Assembly: GCA_021845905.1 (NCBI GenBank)
Contig: JAJZVA010000001.1
Location: 124,001-188,000, forward strand
Length of the DNA stretch: 64,000 nt
Reading direction: 5' to 3'
Source of the DNA: Pseudomonadota bacterium
GTDB taxonomy: Bacteria > Pseudomonadota > Alphaproteobacteria > Micavibrionales > UBA2020
The position numbers were made by a program, and so were the translations under genes. The notes under the pieces are model-generated. The model saw only the letters and a program-made list of their open reading frames with translations. It was not told where the DNA came from and did no database searches. Below, in pieces: positions 27,731-35,921 of this stretch; positions within the stretch are counted from its first letter, which is position 1, and each line of letters begins with the position of its first letter.

Positions 27731-28893
27731 GCCACCCATTCTTTTTCAACGGCGTCAAGCGTGCCGGAACCGATGGCGGCGCGGACGTCGCGCATCAGGC
27801 GGTTCATGGTGAAGACGTTGTGAACGGACAAAAGCTGCATGCCGAGAAGCTCGGAGACTTTGAACAAATGATGGATATAGCCGCGGCTATGGTTCCTGCA
27901 GGCATGGCAGCCGCATGTTTCATCGACCGGGCCCTGATCGTTGCGGTATTGCGCGTTGCGGATGTTGATGCGCTCTTTTTCCGCGCCCCTGACCATCGCC
28001 CAGCCGTGCCGCGCCATGCGCGTCGGCGATACGCAATCGAACGTGTCTATGCCCTGCCGCACGTTGGTGAAAACGTCGATGAACGACCCGATGCCGAGCA
28101 GATGCACCGGGCGTTCCGGATGCACCATCGCCATGGTCATGGCGACGACGTCGTACATCTGCTCCTTGCTCGCGCCGAGCGAGCCGCCCACAGCCGTGGC
28201 GAAAAACGGCCGGTCGCGCGTCCAGTCGCAGCTCGTTTTGCGCAAATCTTCATATACGCCGCCCTGCACGATGCCGTACATCGCCTGCTTGCCGTCGTCA
28301 TGCCGCGCATGTTCTGCCAGCGAACGGTCGCCCCAGCGCATGCTCATCTCCATCGAGCGCGCCGTATATTCTTTATCGACATGAAACGGCGTGCACTCGT
28401 CGAACTGGACGATCAGGTCGGCGCCCAGTTTCCGCTGGATGTCGATAGAGCCTTCGGGCGAAAGAAAAAATTTCTTCCCGTCGATATAGGAGCGAAATTC
28501 CGCGCCCTCCTCGGTAATTTTCAGGATGGTTTTCGGACGGTGCATCTGCCCGCGGCCCTTGATCTCGTCCGCCACCGCGCCGTGGCCGAGCGAGAAGATC
28601 TGGAATCCGCCGCTGTCGGTGAACATCGGGCCGTCCCAACCCATGAATTTGTGCAAGCCGCCCATCTCCGCGATCAGCTCCGCGCCCGGCGAGAGCATGA
28701 GATGGTAGGTATTGGAGAGAATGATGTCCGTTCCCGCGGCACGCATCTGCGCGGGCGAAAGCCCCTTCACAGCCGCCTTGGTGCCGCAGAAAATGAAATT
28801 GGGCGTATCGATCGTGCCATGCGGCGTGGTCAGCCGTCCGAGGCGCGCGCGGGTCTGCGGATCTTTATAGGTGATGTCGAAGTTGAAAGTCAT
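27727..28893 (-). CDS. tgt: tRNA-guanine transglycosylase
   Basis: Tgt swaps guanine-34 in GUN-anticodon tRNAs for a 7-deazaguanine. The 388-residue protein has the nucleophile/acid pairs in FTDSGGFQIFSL and IVQFDECTPF, and a zinc site CGCHACRNHSRGYIHHLF. The bacterial preQ1-pocket segment, usually GGLAVGE or GGLSVGE, reads GGSLGAS here, so the Glu is missing. The ATG at 28893 (MTFNFDITY) is preferred over the upstream TTG. It is the first gene of the tgt-qng1 pair. Confidence 0.93.
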   Translation of the reverse strand: MTFNFDITYKDPQTRARLGRLTTPHGTIDTPNFIFCGTKAAVKGLSPAQMRAAGTDIILSNTYHLMLSPGAELIAEMGGLHKFMGWDGPMFTDSGGFQIFSLGHGAVADEIKGRGQMHRPKTILKITEEGAEFRSYIDGKKFFLSPEGSIDIQRKLGADLIVQFDECTPFHVDKEYTARSMEMSMRWGDRSLAEHARHDDGKQAMYGIVQGGVYEDLRKTSCDWTRDRPFFATAVGGSLGASKEQMYDVVAMTMAMVHPERPVHLLGIGSFIDVFTNVRQGIDTFDCVSPTRMARHGWAMVRGAEKERINIRNAQYRNDQGPVDETCGCHACRNHSRGYIHHLFKVSELLGMQLLSVHNVFTMNRLMRDVRAAIGSGTLDAVEKEWVA

Positions 28894-29003
28894 ATGGGAC
28901 TGTTTAGCTGAAAGCGGCAGTTTTTTCAATTATGTTTAAAGAAAAAGCGTCCGATTTCACCAAAAGGCAAAAAATATAAACAATTTCAATGACTTGTTTT
29001 TAC

Positions 29004-29032
29004 TGGTCAAAAAAATCATTTGGCGTTATATT
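29004..29032 (+). promoter_or_regulatory. Putative promoter of the split tRNA-Leu
   Basis: TGGTCA and TATATT are separated by 17 bases and lie about 10 bases before the 5' end of the tRNA-Leu half. This fits a sigma-70-type promoter. It would now transcribe only the 5' tRNA half and the left end of the island, including the integrase gene 150 bases downstream. Confidence 0.4.
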
Positions 29033-29042
29033 CTTGCCCAAT

Positions 29043-29082
29043 GCCCCTGTGGTGAAATCGGTAGACGCGCCTGACTCAAAAT
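29043..29082 (+). tRNA. tRNA-Leu(CAA), 5' half only
   Basis: The sequence from GCCCCTG (acceptor strand) through the D arm, the anticodon stem strand CCTGA and the loop ACTCAAAAT is the 5' half of a leucine tRNA with anticodon CAA. The 3' half is not next to it but at 51439-51492. Joined at the shared ACTCAAAAT the halves give perfect acceptor (GCCCCTG/CAGGGGC) and anticodon (CCTGA/TCAGG) stems. The gene is therefore cut by the 22.4 kb island. It is presumably inactive. Confidence 0.9.
29074..29082 (+). repeat. attL core of island 1
   Basis: ACTCAAAAT, the anticodon-loop segment of the split tRNA-Leu, is repeated at 51439-51447. It is the 9-bp direct repeat at which island 1 joins the chromosome. 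Confidence 0.8.
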
Positions 29083-29157
29083 GCAGTTATGTTTACTAAA
29101 AAGTAAAAATTAGTATTTTAGATCAAATACTTGACTTTTTTAAATTTACCAGATAAA

Positions 29158-29182
29158 CTTACACATGTCTTACACAATCTCT
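29158..29182 (+). repeat. Left integrase arm-site candidates
   Basis: CTTACAC (29158-29164) is followed by CTTACACAATCTCT (29169-29182). The same 14-mer, with an overlapping CTTACAC, occurs near the right end of the island at 51360-51378 in the same orientation. Both are about 60-90 bases inside the core sites, the usual position for arm-type integrase binding sites. Confidence 0.65.
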
Positions 29183-29193
29183 GAGGAAAAGAC

Positions 29194-30459
29194 ATGGACG
29201 ATGAAGTTGTCAGAATGATGGATGGAAGGCTACACCTTTACCGTCGTGAAGGGAGCAAATACTGGCAATGCGCTGCCTATATGAATGGCCATAATTACCG
29301 CCAAACCACCAAGGAAAGCAACATTGCCCATGCCAAAGCCTTTGCCAAAGACTGGTACATGGAACTCTACGTCGAGGAGCGCCGCCGCAAGCGCGGCGGG
29401 GAATCGCTTCTTGTAGACAGTTTTATTGAAGTCACCGCCTCCTCGCCTGACCGCCGCCAGCGCCACCTCAAAGGCGGCGTGACCTTCCGGCAGGCTACGG
29501 ATATATTTTTTAAGGAATATGAAACCATAACCCATGGTGAGCGTAATGCTGAATACGTTGCTGGGAAAAGGCATCATATCAGAGTCCATTTATTACCCTT
29601 CTTTGGCGACAAGGCATTGAGCGAGATTACCGCGGGACTGGTGCAGGAATATCGCGCATATCGCCAAACCTCCCGTCTCGATCCAAAAACAAAAAAGCCA
29701 AAAAAACCTGCGCGCGCCACGCTGCATAGTGAAATTGTGACCCTCAGACAAATCCTGAAAATGGCCAACCGGAAAGGGTGGATTGTCGCCGTACCGGACT
29801 TGTCGACGGCCTATAGGTCATCCGGCAAGGTCGAGCATCGCGCATGGTTTTCTCCCACTGAGTATAAAATGCTCTATGAACATACCCGCAAACGCGCCCA
29901 AAACCCGCCCAATCCGCGCTGGAAAGACATTTGCGAGACATTCCATGACTATGTGCTGTTCATGGGGAATACGGGATTGAGGCCGGATGAATCTGCACGC
30001 CTTGAAATGCGTGACGTTACGATTGTACACGACGAAGCAACGAGCGAGAATATCCTCGAAATCGAAGTGCGCGGCAAGCGCGGCGTCGGTTATTGCAAAT
30101 CCATGCCAGGGGCCGTCCTGCCCTTTGAGCGTCTTTGCAAGCGCAAGAACCTTAATCCTACTGACAGGATATTCGGCAAAACACCGCGTGAATTGATGAA
30201 CACTGTTCTTGATGAACTCAATTTGAAATTCGACCGCGATGGACATGTACGCACATGTTATAGCCTCCGCCATACTTATATCTGCCTGAGATTGCTCGAA
30301 GGCGCGGACATCTATCAGGTGGCGAAAAACTGCCGTACCTCTGTTGAAATGATCGAAAAGCACTATGCACGGCATCTAAAGAACAATATCGATACAGCCG
30401 CCATAAACGTGATGAAACCTAAAAACAGGCCTAAAAACAAAGGCAAAAAAGATCATTAA
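29194..30459 (+). CDS. int: Tyrosine recombinase integrase of island 1
   Basis: A 421-residue phage-type integrase. The catalytic C-terminal domain shows the first Arg in GNTGLRPDESARL, the box II motif YSLRHTYICLRL, and the nucleophile Tyr in MIEKHYARHL. An N-terminal SAM-like core-binding domain (about 95-200) precedes it. GAGGAAAAG lies before the ATG. It starts 112 bases inside the attL core, next to the arm-like repeats, and reads inward. It presumably catalyses integration at the anticodon loop of tRNA-Leu. Confidence 0.93.
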   Translation: MDDEVVRMMDGRLHLYRREGSKYWQCAAYMNGHNYRQTTKESNIAHAKAFAKDWYMELYVEERRRKRGGESLLVDSFIEVTASSPDRRQRHLKGGVTFRQATDIFFKEYETITHGERNAEYVAGKRHHIRVHLLPFFGDKALSEITAGLVQEYRAYRQTSRLDPKTKKPKKPARATLHSEIVTLRQILKMANRKGWIVAVPDLSTAYRSSGKVEHRAWFSPTEYKMLYEHTRKRAQNPPNPRWKDICETFHDYVLFMGNTGLRPDESARLEMRDVTIVHDEATSENILEIEVRGKRGVGYCKSMPGAVLPFERLCKRKNLNPTDRIFGKTPRELMNTVLDELNLKFDRDGHVRTCYSLRHTYICLRLLEGADIYQVAKNCRTSVEMIEKHYARHLKNNIDTAAINVMKPKNRPKNKGKKDH

Positions 30460-30524
30460 CCCCCTCATATAAAATACTTCTTGGGCTTGCCTTAAACCGG
30501 ATTCTAAGCTAAAAGCTATTCCGT

Positions 30525-30611
30525 GCCCCTGTGGCGGAATTGGCAGACGCGCTGGATTCAAAATCCTGTTCTGGCAACAGAGTGTCGGTTCGACCCCGAC
30601 CGGGGGCACCA
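30525..30611 (+). tRNA. tRNA-Leu(CAA), complete, island-borne
   Basis: A full 87-base leucine tRNA ending in an encoded CCA. The acceptor strands are GCCCCTG/CGGGGGC (one G-U pair), the anticodon loop TTCAAAA gives CAA, the variable arm is long (TGTTCTGGCAACAG) and the T arm is GTCGG-TTCGACC-CCGAC. It lies 65 bases after the integrase and inside the island. Its anticodon is the same as that of the tRNA gene broken by the island, so it can replace the lost function. It differs from the split gene at several positions and is not a simple duplicate. Confidence 0.92.
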
Positions 30612-30731
30612 CTTCCCTCCGAAATCCGTATCCCGAAACAGCCGAAGAACTTCGGCGCGAAATACGTTACCGTGGAGCACCAAGGTCGAACGACCGGCTG
30701 CGAGACGCGCGCAATGACAGGCGAGCGCCTG

Positions 30732-31046
30732 TTATGATGTCCGAAAGCGTCCTGAACAGGACGCGGACAGCGCATTCCTTATTTCTTCCCTGTCTCCACG
30801 CATCCCCACCATCAATTCCACGGCGACGCGCTCGATGGGGCAGCGGACGGCGACATGCATGATTTCCGGCGGCAGGTTTTCACGGTCTGTTTCGCGCATG
30901 TAATCCGTGAAACGGGTCTGCAACACCGACAAAATCCGTTGCACCTCAGCCGAGATAATATTCTCGCTGTGCAGTGCCTGCCAGACCTCGCTTTCTGTCA
31001 GGAAAATAAATTCCGGCTGTGCCGTCGTCGCGTATAAGCTTGCCAT
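30732..31046 (-). CDS. Hypothetical island protein
   Basis: I do not recognise this 104-residue acidic protein. The ATG at 31046 (MASLYATT) has a perfect AGGAGG 7 bases upstream and is preferred over the track start at 31064. The protein looks soluble and helical. An intrinsic-terminator-like hairpin lies just upstream on the same strand (31066-31097), separating it from the next gene. Function unknown. Confidence 0.6.
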   Translation of the reverse strand: MASLYATTAQPEFIFLTESEVWQALHSENIISAEVQRILSVLQTRFTDYMRETDRENLPPEIMHVAVRCPIERVAVELMVGMRGDREEIRNALSASCSGRFRTS

Positions 31047-31065
31047 TTCATCCTCCTCGGCCATA

Positions 31066-31097
31066 AGAAAAGATCACCAGAGGGGCACTCTGGTGAT
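31066..31097 (-). terminator. Intrinsic terminator, minus strand
   Basis: A perfect 10-bp stem (ATCACCAGAG/CTCTGGTGAT, loop of 5) at 31073-31097 is followed on the minus strand by CTTTTCTT. It ends transcription arriving from the right just before the 104-residue gene, or could act as an attenuator for it. Confidence 0.6.
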
Positions 31098-31362
31098 CGG
31101 GCAGTTAGTTGCCGTCGAGGACGGTGTAGCGTATTTACGCTCACGCGCTGTTTCATTCCGCCACCTGCCCGACCGTGAGGCCGAGAGGTGCATCGAATTG
31201 ACAAGCTGATGCAAAGCTTACCTCGAAGGGGCAACTACTCCCCGAAACGGCCTTTTTCGCCGTTCCACCTTCAGGATACAGGCTTTTTGCAGAAAGAAAA
31301 GCCCTCACTTTGAGCAGGAAAGCCAGCGCCTTGGCGGGCGCTGGCTCTTTGCTGCCGTACTG

Positions 31363-31548
31363 CTATAGCCACCGCATCTTGCGGCGAAGCAGTTCGTGGC
31401 GGACGGTAGCGATGTTTGCCAGCTTGATCGGGCACTTCGGCACGGAGCGGTGCAGCCGCGCCATGTCGTTGAGCAGGCGGATGTATTCGACATACAGTTC
31501 CGCGTCGGTGAAATGTTCCAGGTCTTCGTGCGTGATAAGCTTCGTCAT
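31363..31548 (-). CDS. Small hypothetical protein
   Basis: A 61-residue protein (MTKLITHEDLEHFTDAELY...) with a good ribosome site, AAAGGAGA, 7 bases before the ATG at 31548; the track start at 31632 has no such signal. It is charged and helical, with a basic C-terminus (RRKMRWL). Similar small ORFs accompany ArdA-type genes in mobile elements, but I cannot name a family. Confidence 0.55.
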   Translation of the reverse strand: MTKLITHEDLEHFTDAELYVEYIRLLNDMARLHRSVPKCPIKLANIATVRHELLRRKMRWL

Positions 31549-32135
31549 AGTAGTTCTCCTTTGTCTTCGAGCCCGCGACCGTCGCGGACTTTCTGACGCA
31601 GGATTTCGGCAAGCGCGTTTGACCAGCCGCACCCGATGAAACGCAGTGGAGAAGCCTTTTAAGGCTTGCGGCGCATGGACGAACCGCGGGCAGTGTCAGG
31701 ATAAAAGGCCGTGATGATCCCTCGGGGTCGTGACGGAGAACGTCTTCTCATGAGAAGCTTCCACGAAGGAAACTGTACCGGACGACAGGAACCGTCCTTG
31801 CTCCGCCTCAATGACCGGCGCGGCGCTGTAGAGCCGCCTTGCGCAACATCCGTACCGATAAAGCTTTCATGCCTGTTTGCAGGGTCGTGTTCTGTACCCG
31901 CAGGTCTGGCCATGTCTCTCCTTATAAAAATTTGCAATCACCCATGCGTGCAGTCTTCAGCCCCCTGCCATACGCGGGCGCTCGTCGAGTCAACGGGAAG
32001 CCTCGGTTCCTCCGCCGCCTGCTGCGCAGGCAAGGTAAACGGCGGCACCTCCAATTTTCCCGTATGACTCTGCGCCCTTGCGCATGGCTTTTAGGAGGCA
32101 TCGCCCGCAAGGGTAATTACAAAAGGAGACTGAAC
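31549..32135. other. Gene-poor interval in island 1
   Basis: About 590 bases without a convincing gene. Long ORFs on both strands (31711-32067 plus, 31659-31937 minus) lack ribosome sites and have unusual composition. Visible are a 7-bp hairpin AAGCCTT-TT-AAGGCTT near 31655 and a 14-bp perfect palindrome CTTCTCATGAGAAG at 31744-31757. It is probably a divergent promoter and regulatory region for the small genes on either side. Confidence 0.4.
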
Positions 32136-32321
32136 ATGACCCCCACGACAGAAACCACGACCGCCAAAGAAAAACAGGCACCCGCCTTTTATATTTTCGC
32201 GCAATCGCAGGACGGCAAGAACAAGCGCATCGGCGCGGCCTTCCGGCATAGCAAGGGCAGCGGCTTCAACGTCCTGATCGGCAGCGCCCGCTACGTGGCG
32301 TTCCCGCCGAAGGCGAAGTGA
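32136..32321 (+). CDS. Small hypothetical protein upstream of ArdA
   Basis: A 61-residue protein with an excellent ribosome site (AAAAGGAGA) before the ATG at 32136. It has a Thr-rich start, then a basic domain (IFAQSQDGKNKRIGAAFRHSKG) predicted as beta strands. It is followed 12 bases later by the ArdA gene, so the two are probably cotranscribed. Function unknown; the pairing suggests expression on entry into a new host. Confidence 0.6.
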   Translation: MTPTTETTTAKEKQAPAFYIFAQSQDGKNKRIGAAFRHSKGSGFNVLIGSARYVAFPPKAK

Positions 32322-32333
32322 AGGAGAACCGCC

Positions 32334-32840
32334 ATGACAACGCTCTATGCACAGCCTTACGACATCTCCGCCACCGGATTTTACTTCGACAGCGCGGAAG
32401 ACTACGCGCAAAAAGCCGCCAAAAACTTGAATCCTTACGGCAGCCTTGTCGAGGAATACGAATTACAATTCATCGACGGAGAGAGCATCGATTCGAACCT
32501 GTTCCATGCGCTCGGCGTTGACCAGTGCAGCTTTTCTGCCTATCTGGAGGCTTGCGACACATGGGACGACCACCAGAAGCAGAAAGCTATTATCGCAGTC
32601 GGCGAATGCGGCTACAAATTCACCCTTGGCACCGACGATCCGGACGATCTCGATGTGGACATCTACCAAGTCGAAACCTTACGTGAACTGGCGGAGCAAT
32701 TCGTGGACGAAGGCCTGTTCGGTGAAATCCCTGCGTCAATCCAGCACTATCTGGATTACGATGCCATTGCCCGCGATCTCGGCATGGATTACACAGAAAC
32801 GCTTATCGCAGGTGAGAGGCTGGTGTATAGATGCTTATAA
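32334..32840 (+). CDS. ardA: ArdA-like antirestriction protein
   Basis: A 168-residue, very acidic protein of the ArdA type, a DNA mimic that occupies and inhibits type I restriction enzymes. Recognisable are YDISATGFYFDS, the domain with LVEEYELQFIDGESID and FSAYLEAC, and the C-terminal LAEQFVDEGLFGEIPASIQHYLDYDAIARDLG, the part best conserved in ArdA. It fits an element that moves by conjugation. The adjacent island 2 encodes a type I restriction system, so the two may interact. Confidence 0.85.
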   Translation: MTTLYAQPYDISATGFYFDSAEDYAQKAAKNLNPYGSLVEEYELQFIDGESIDSNLFHALGVDQCSFSAYLEACDTWDDHQKQKAIIAVGECGYKFTLGTDDPDDLDVDIYQVETLRELAEQFVDEGLFGEIPASIQHYLDYDAIARDLGMDYTETLIAGERLVYRCL

Positions 32841-32845
32841 ATGTA

Positions 32846-32884
32846 TTAAAGCCTGCTACTGCGAAATTCAGTAACAGGCTTTAA
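32846..32884. terminator. Bidirectional terminator
   Basis: The stem TTAAAGCCTG-x-TACTG pairs with CAGTA-x-CAGGCTTTAA around the loop CGAAATT, with A/T runs on both sides. It sits between the convergent ardA and antitoxin genes and suits both. Confidence 0.75.
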
Positions 32885-32908
32885 ATTTATCTGGCAATAG
32901 TTTATCGA

Positions 32909-33214
32909 TCAGACTCTCAGTTCATCTTCAAGGCTAATACGAACGCGCTTTCCAACGGCGGCGGCAGCACGGTGGATGGTTTCAAGGGAAACCTTGTCGT
33001 TTTTAGGATCAAGCAGCCTGTCAACCTGGGTACGGCTGGTGTGCATCCGCACCGCCATTTTTTGTTTCGTGATTTTTTTAGCCTTCATCGCCTCTTGAAT
33101 TTGCCATGCCAGAACGCGCTTTTCCGCATAGGCGGTAACTTCTTCATAGATGCCATCCCCTTTGAGAAAATCCTCGAACGATGAACCGATTGTTCCTTTT
33201 TCTTTCTTTTTCAT
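32909..33214 (-). CDS. HigA-like XRE family antitoxin
   Basis: A 101-residue protein with a helix-turn-helix (KKITKQKMAVRMHTSRTQVDRLLDPKNDKVSLETI), typical of the XRE antitoxins that pair with RelE/HigB-type toxins. The N-terminal 40 residues would contact the toxin. Its start overlaps the toxin stop by 4 bases. It probably binds the perfect palindrome upstream of the toxin to repress the pair. Confidence 0.85.
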   Translation of the reverse strand: MKKKEKGTIGSSFEDFLKGDGIYEEVTAYAEKRVLAWQIQEAMKAKKITKQKMAVRMHTSRTQVDRLLDPKNDKVSLETIHRAAAAVGKRVRISLEDELRV

Positions 33215-33573
33215 GTTTCAATCTCCTTTTTACGGCTTGCAGCCAGTTTCAGTTCCTTTGCAGGCGTCTTCTGCGTTTTTTTGATAAATCCGTGCAGAAG
33301 GATAATCCGTCCCTTTACCACGCAGAAAATTACTCTGGCCTCGCGCTTGCTGGGCAAGGAACTGCGTATCTCCCAAAGCCCCGCGCCCAAAAATTTGCAG
33401 ACGGGCATTCCGATGGGCCAGCCATACTCGACGGTTGCAATATCCTTGCCGAGCACGGTCCTGTCCGTTTTTGGAAACGTCTGTAACCATTCCCGCACAG
33501 GCTCGAACCCATTGGGGGACTGATAAAATGCCGCCGGACATTTTTTAGGCTGACTTTGCATTTTATCACCCAT
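33211..33573 (-). CDS. RelE/HigB-like toxin (Gp49 family)
   Basis: A 120-residue protein of the phage-derived Gp49-like/HigB family, mRNA interferases of type II toxin-antitoxin systems. Diagnostic parts are VREWLQTFPKTDRTVLGKDI, GLWEIRSSLPSKREARVIFCV and IILLHGFIKKTQKTPAKELKLA. The toxin gene comes first and the antitoxin second, as in higBA. An in-frame ATG 12 bases downstream (MQSQPKK) is an alternative start. Confidence 0.87.
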   Translation of the reverse strand: MGDKMQSQPKKCPAAFYQSPNGFEPVREWLQTFPKTDRTVLGKDIATVEYGWPIGMPVCKFLGAGLWEIRSSLPSKREARVIFCVVKGRIILLHGFIKKTQKTPAKELKLAASRKKEIET

Positions 33574-33579
33574 GCTTTA

Positions 33580-33599
33580 ATGTACCTTATAAGGTACAT
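33580..33599. promoter_or_regulatory. 20-bp palindromic operator of the TA pair
   Basis: ATGTACCTTA and its exact reverse complement TAAGGTACAT form a perfect 20-bp palindrome ending 7 bases before the toxin ATG. The location suggests the operator for autorepression by the XRE antitoxin. Confidence 0.75.
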
Positions 33600-33675
33600 A
33601 CCGTCAAGGACAAATCTTTATTTTTAATATTTTTCAGCAGGATAGGTAATTACAAAGCCTTAATATACCAGAAAC

Positions 33676-34008
33676 TCATCTTTCTTCCAGCAGCGCTTTC
33701 CTCACATCTTCCTCAGACCAATGAAGCCGCTGCGGCGCGCCACTCAGGAGGGTGGCGCGCTTTTTGGTGATGACGGTGCCGACTTTATGCGGCAGGAGTT
33801 CTCTGGCGACGGTGTTTTCGAGGAGTTCGGATTTCAGGATGGTGAGTTTGATGAAGTCGCCGTCCATCTCAATGACTTGCGCGATGATCTTTTGCTTGCC
33901 GACGGGGCGGGGCTTGCTACGCCGTCTTGTTTTTCTGCGCGGCCAGATCGCCTCCGTCCATTCTATGACGTCGGAGGTAACAAAACTGTCTGATTGCTCC
34001 CACGTCAT
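33676..34008 (-). CDS. Mob-operon hypothetical protein
   Basis: A 110-residue protein, basic in the middle (RRKTRRRSKPRPVGKQK) with a beta-rich centre (IIAQVIEMDGDFIKLTILKSELL). Its start overlaps the relaxase stop by 4 bases, so it belongs to the mobC-mobA operon. I do not recognise a family; a DNA-processing accessory role is an inference from position. Confidence 0.6.
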   Translation of the reverse strand: MTWEQSDSFVTSDVIEWTEAIWPRRKTRRRSKPRPVGKQKIIAQVIEMDGDFIKLTILKSELLENTVARELLPHKVGTVITKKRATLLSGAPQRLHWSEEDVRKALLEER

Positions 34009-35921
34009 TGTGGCCTCCGTTGTGCATTAAATTTTGCGGAGGCCTTGCGGGATTTCTCTGGCTTGACGGCGCGTGCATCATCGTCCGGACGCAGGCCCGC
34101 GCGGCGGAGGAGTTCTTTTGTTTCAAGGACACTGGAGCGCAGGTTGACCGTCGCCATAGGCGGATCGATTGGCGGGCGCGGACGGGGCGTAAACACGGTT
34201 TTCAGAAGCTCGCTGTTGCTCTGCTGACGCAAGGCATCGGTATAGGCACGCTCATCCAGCCGCTGTTCCGGCGGCGGGGACATGACGCTGATCTCCCATC
34301 GCGGGATGCCGTTCAAGGCATAGCTCATGTTCATGGCGATGTCGTAAAACTGCCTGTTCGCCGCAATTTTGCGGTTTTCCTCTTCCAGCTTCACTTGTAA
34401 TTCAGCGTATCGCCGGATGTATTCATTGTACTCTGCCTGCCGCTCGGCGTATTCGCGTTCTCTTTCCTGCGCCATTTCCTGACGCTTTTCTTGCGTGGCT
34501 TTGAGGTTCAGCGTTTCAAGCGTGACCTCGATCATGCGCCGCAGCGCGCCGCGCATATCGTCGGAGAGAAGGCTGCTCTCAAGTGCAGATTGCAACTGGG
34601 TAATATCGCCCGTCAGCAGGGCGATCTTGCTTTGCACCTCGGCCATTTCTGCCTTAATGGAAACGGCAGTGGAGGGTTTGACGGTTTGTAGCGGCTCCGT
34701 GGCCGTCGCAACATAGCCCGCGATCTCCCGCCGAATGCGCAAAGCCTCTGTTTTTTGCTCTTCCTTATAGACCTTGACGGTCTTTTGCAGTTCCTGCCGC
34801 TCCTGCAGGTGCGACCGCACAAGCTCGTGCAGCTCCTGCCTGTCGCGTTCCAGCGCGGCGCGGGTCTCGGCTTCGTTCTGGGCACGGACTTTTTTATATG
34901 CGCCTGTGGCCTTGTGCCAGATGCCGCGAAATCCCCTTGGTATCCGCGCCACGCGAACGCGGGTCTCTTCAACCCAGCGGGCTTGCTGTTTTTCAATGAG
35001 AGTCTGCCGTTCTTTGCGCTGCACCGCAACCATGGCGCGGATTTCGCGCACCAATGGCGCGCGCACGTCTTTCGACCGCCGTTTGGCTTCGGCGAGATAG
35101 TCCGTCAGGTTCTCGTCCATGCGGGCGGAGAGGAATTCCTTCGCCTGCCCGATAGCGGGCAGAGCTTCCGGTTTGCCGAGGCGGGCTTTGAGGTCGCGTG
35201 TGCCGATGTCGAGCCAGCGCGTCAGGGAATAGACGCCGCCCGTGATATCGAGCGCGACGAAGCCGCGCCGGTCGCCGCGGGCAAGCAAAAACCCGCGCTC
35301 CTGCAGGGCGCGGGCAAAGGTTTCCTTGCTGTCGGACTGCGCCCATGCACTTTTGAGCAGGGCTTTCAGCGCCTCCGGGTCTTGCGAGAAGCGCACGGCT
35401 TGCCGGTATTCGTGCCGCGTCAACTGCCACGGGCTGCGATCCGATGCACGCATCATGCCTTTCGGCAGTTTCCATCCATATTTAAGAAATAAAAAGCGCG
35501 ATATTTCCATGAGCTTCAGCTTGAAGTGGCTCATGCGGACGGCGATCATCCGCTGTGCATGCTCCGACCACTTGAGCCGCGACCAGACGCAATGACAGTG
35601 CCGCCGCCCGTTTTTCTCGTGAAATACGATAATGCGCGGCTGATCGACCAGACCCAGCTTTTTCTCGACATCTGTAATGGCAGATTCGAAGTCGCCGACA
35701 GGCACGTCGGCATATTCTGGCGGGCTTAAAGACAGCGAGAACATGAACTGGCGACAGCTTGTGCCGCGACTAATGGCTTCGATCTCCTGCAATGCCCCTG
35801 AGAGATCGTCGGCGACAAAGCCGCGTATCTCGTGGACTGTGATATGGTCGTTCTCGTCACCATTCAGCAGGTGTTTGGCCAGTTCCCCGGTTCCTCTGCG
35901 CTGACTGGCCTTGAGGATCAT
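34005..35921 (-). CDS. MobA/VirD2-type relaxase
   Basis: A 638-residue relaxase that would nick at oriT and pilot the strand in conjugation. The N-terminal 200 residues hold the relaxase domain with the three-His metal motif in IIVFHEKNGRRHCHCVWSRLKW. The rest is a long, charged coiled-coil region (about 290-520). No helicase or primase domain is seen. It overlaps its MobC-like partner upstream and a small ORF downstream by 4 bases each. The hairpin-rich region at 36480-36990 is the likely oriT. Confidence 0.85.
   Translation of the reverse strand: MILKASQRRGTGELAKHLLNGDENDHITVHEIRGFVADDLSGALQEIEAISRGTSCRQFMFSLSLSPPEYADVPVGDFESAITDVEKKLGLVDQPRIIVFHEKNGRRHCHCVWSRLKWSEHAQRMIAVRMSHFKLKLMEISRFLFLKYGWKLPKGMMRASDRSPWQLTRHEYRQAVRFSQDPEALKALLKSAWAQSDSKETFARALQERGFLLARGDRRGFVALDITGGVYSLTRWLDIGTRDLKARLGKPEALPAIGQAKEFLSARMDENLTDYLAEAKRRSKDVRAPLVREIRAMVAVQRKERQTLIEKQQARWVEETRVRVARIPRGFRGIWHKATGAYKKVRAQNEAETRAALERDRQELHELVRSHLQERQELQKTVKVYKEEQKTEALRIRREIAGYVATATEPLQTVKPSTAVSIKAEMAEVQSKIALLTGDITQLQSALESSLLSDDMRGALRRMIEVTLETLNLKATQEKRQEMAQEREREYAERQAEYNEYIRRYAELQVKLEEENRKIAANRQFYDIAMNMSYALNGIPRWEISVMSPPPEQRLDERAYTDALRQQSNSELLKTVFTPRPRPPIDPPMATVNLRSSVLETKELLRRAGLRPDDDARAVKPEKSRKASAKFNAQRRPQ

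Noticed and set aside
31711-32067. 118-residue ORF between small island genes
   Set aside because: No ribosome site, odd Cys/Ser/Arg-rich composition, and overlapping open frames on both strands.
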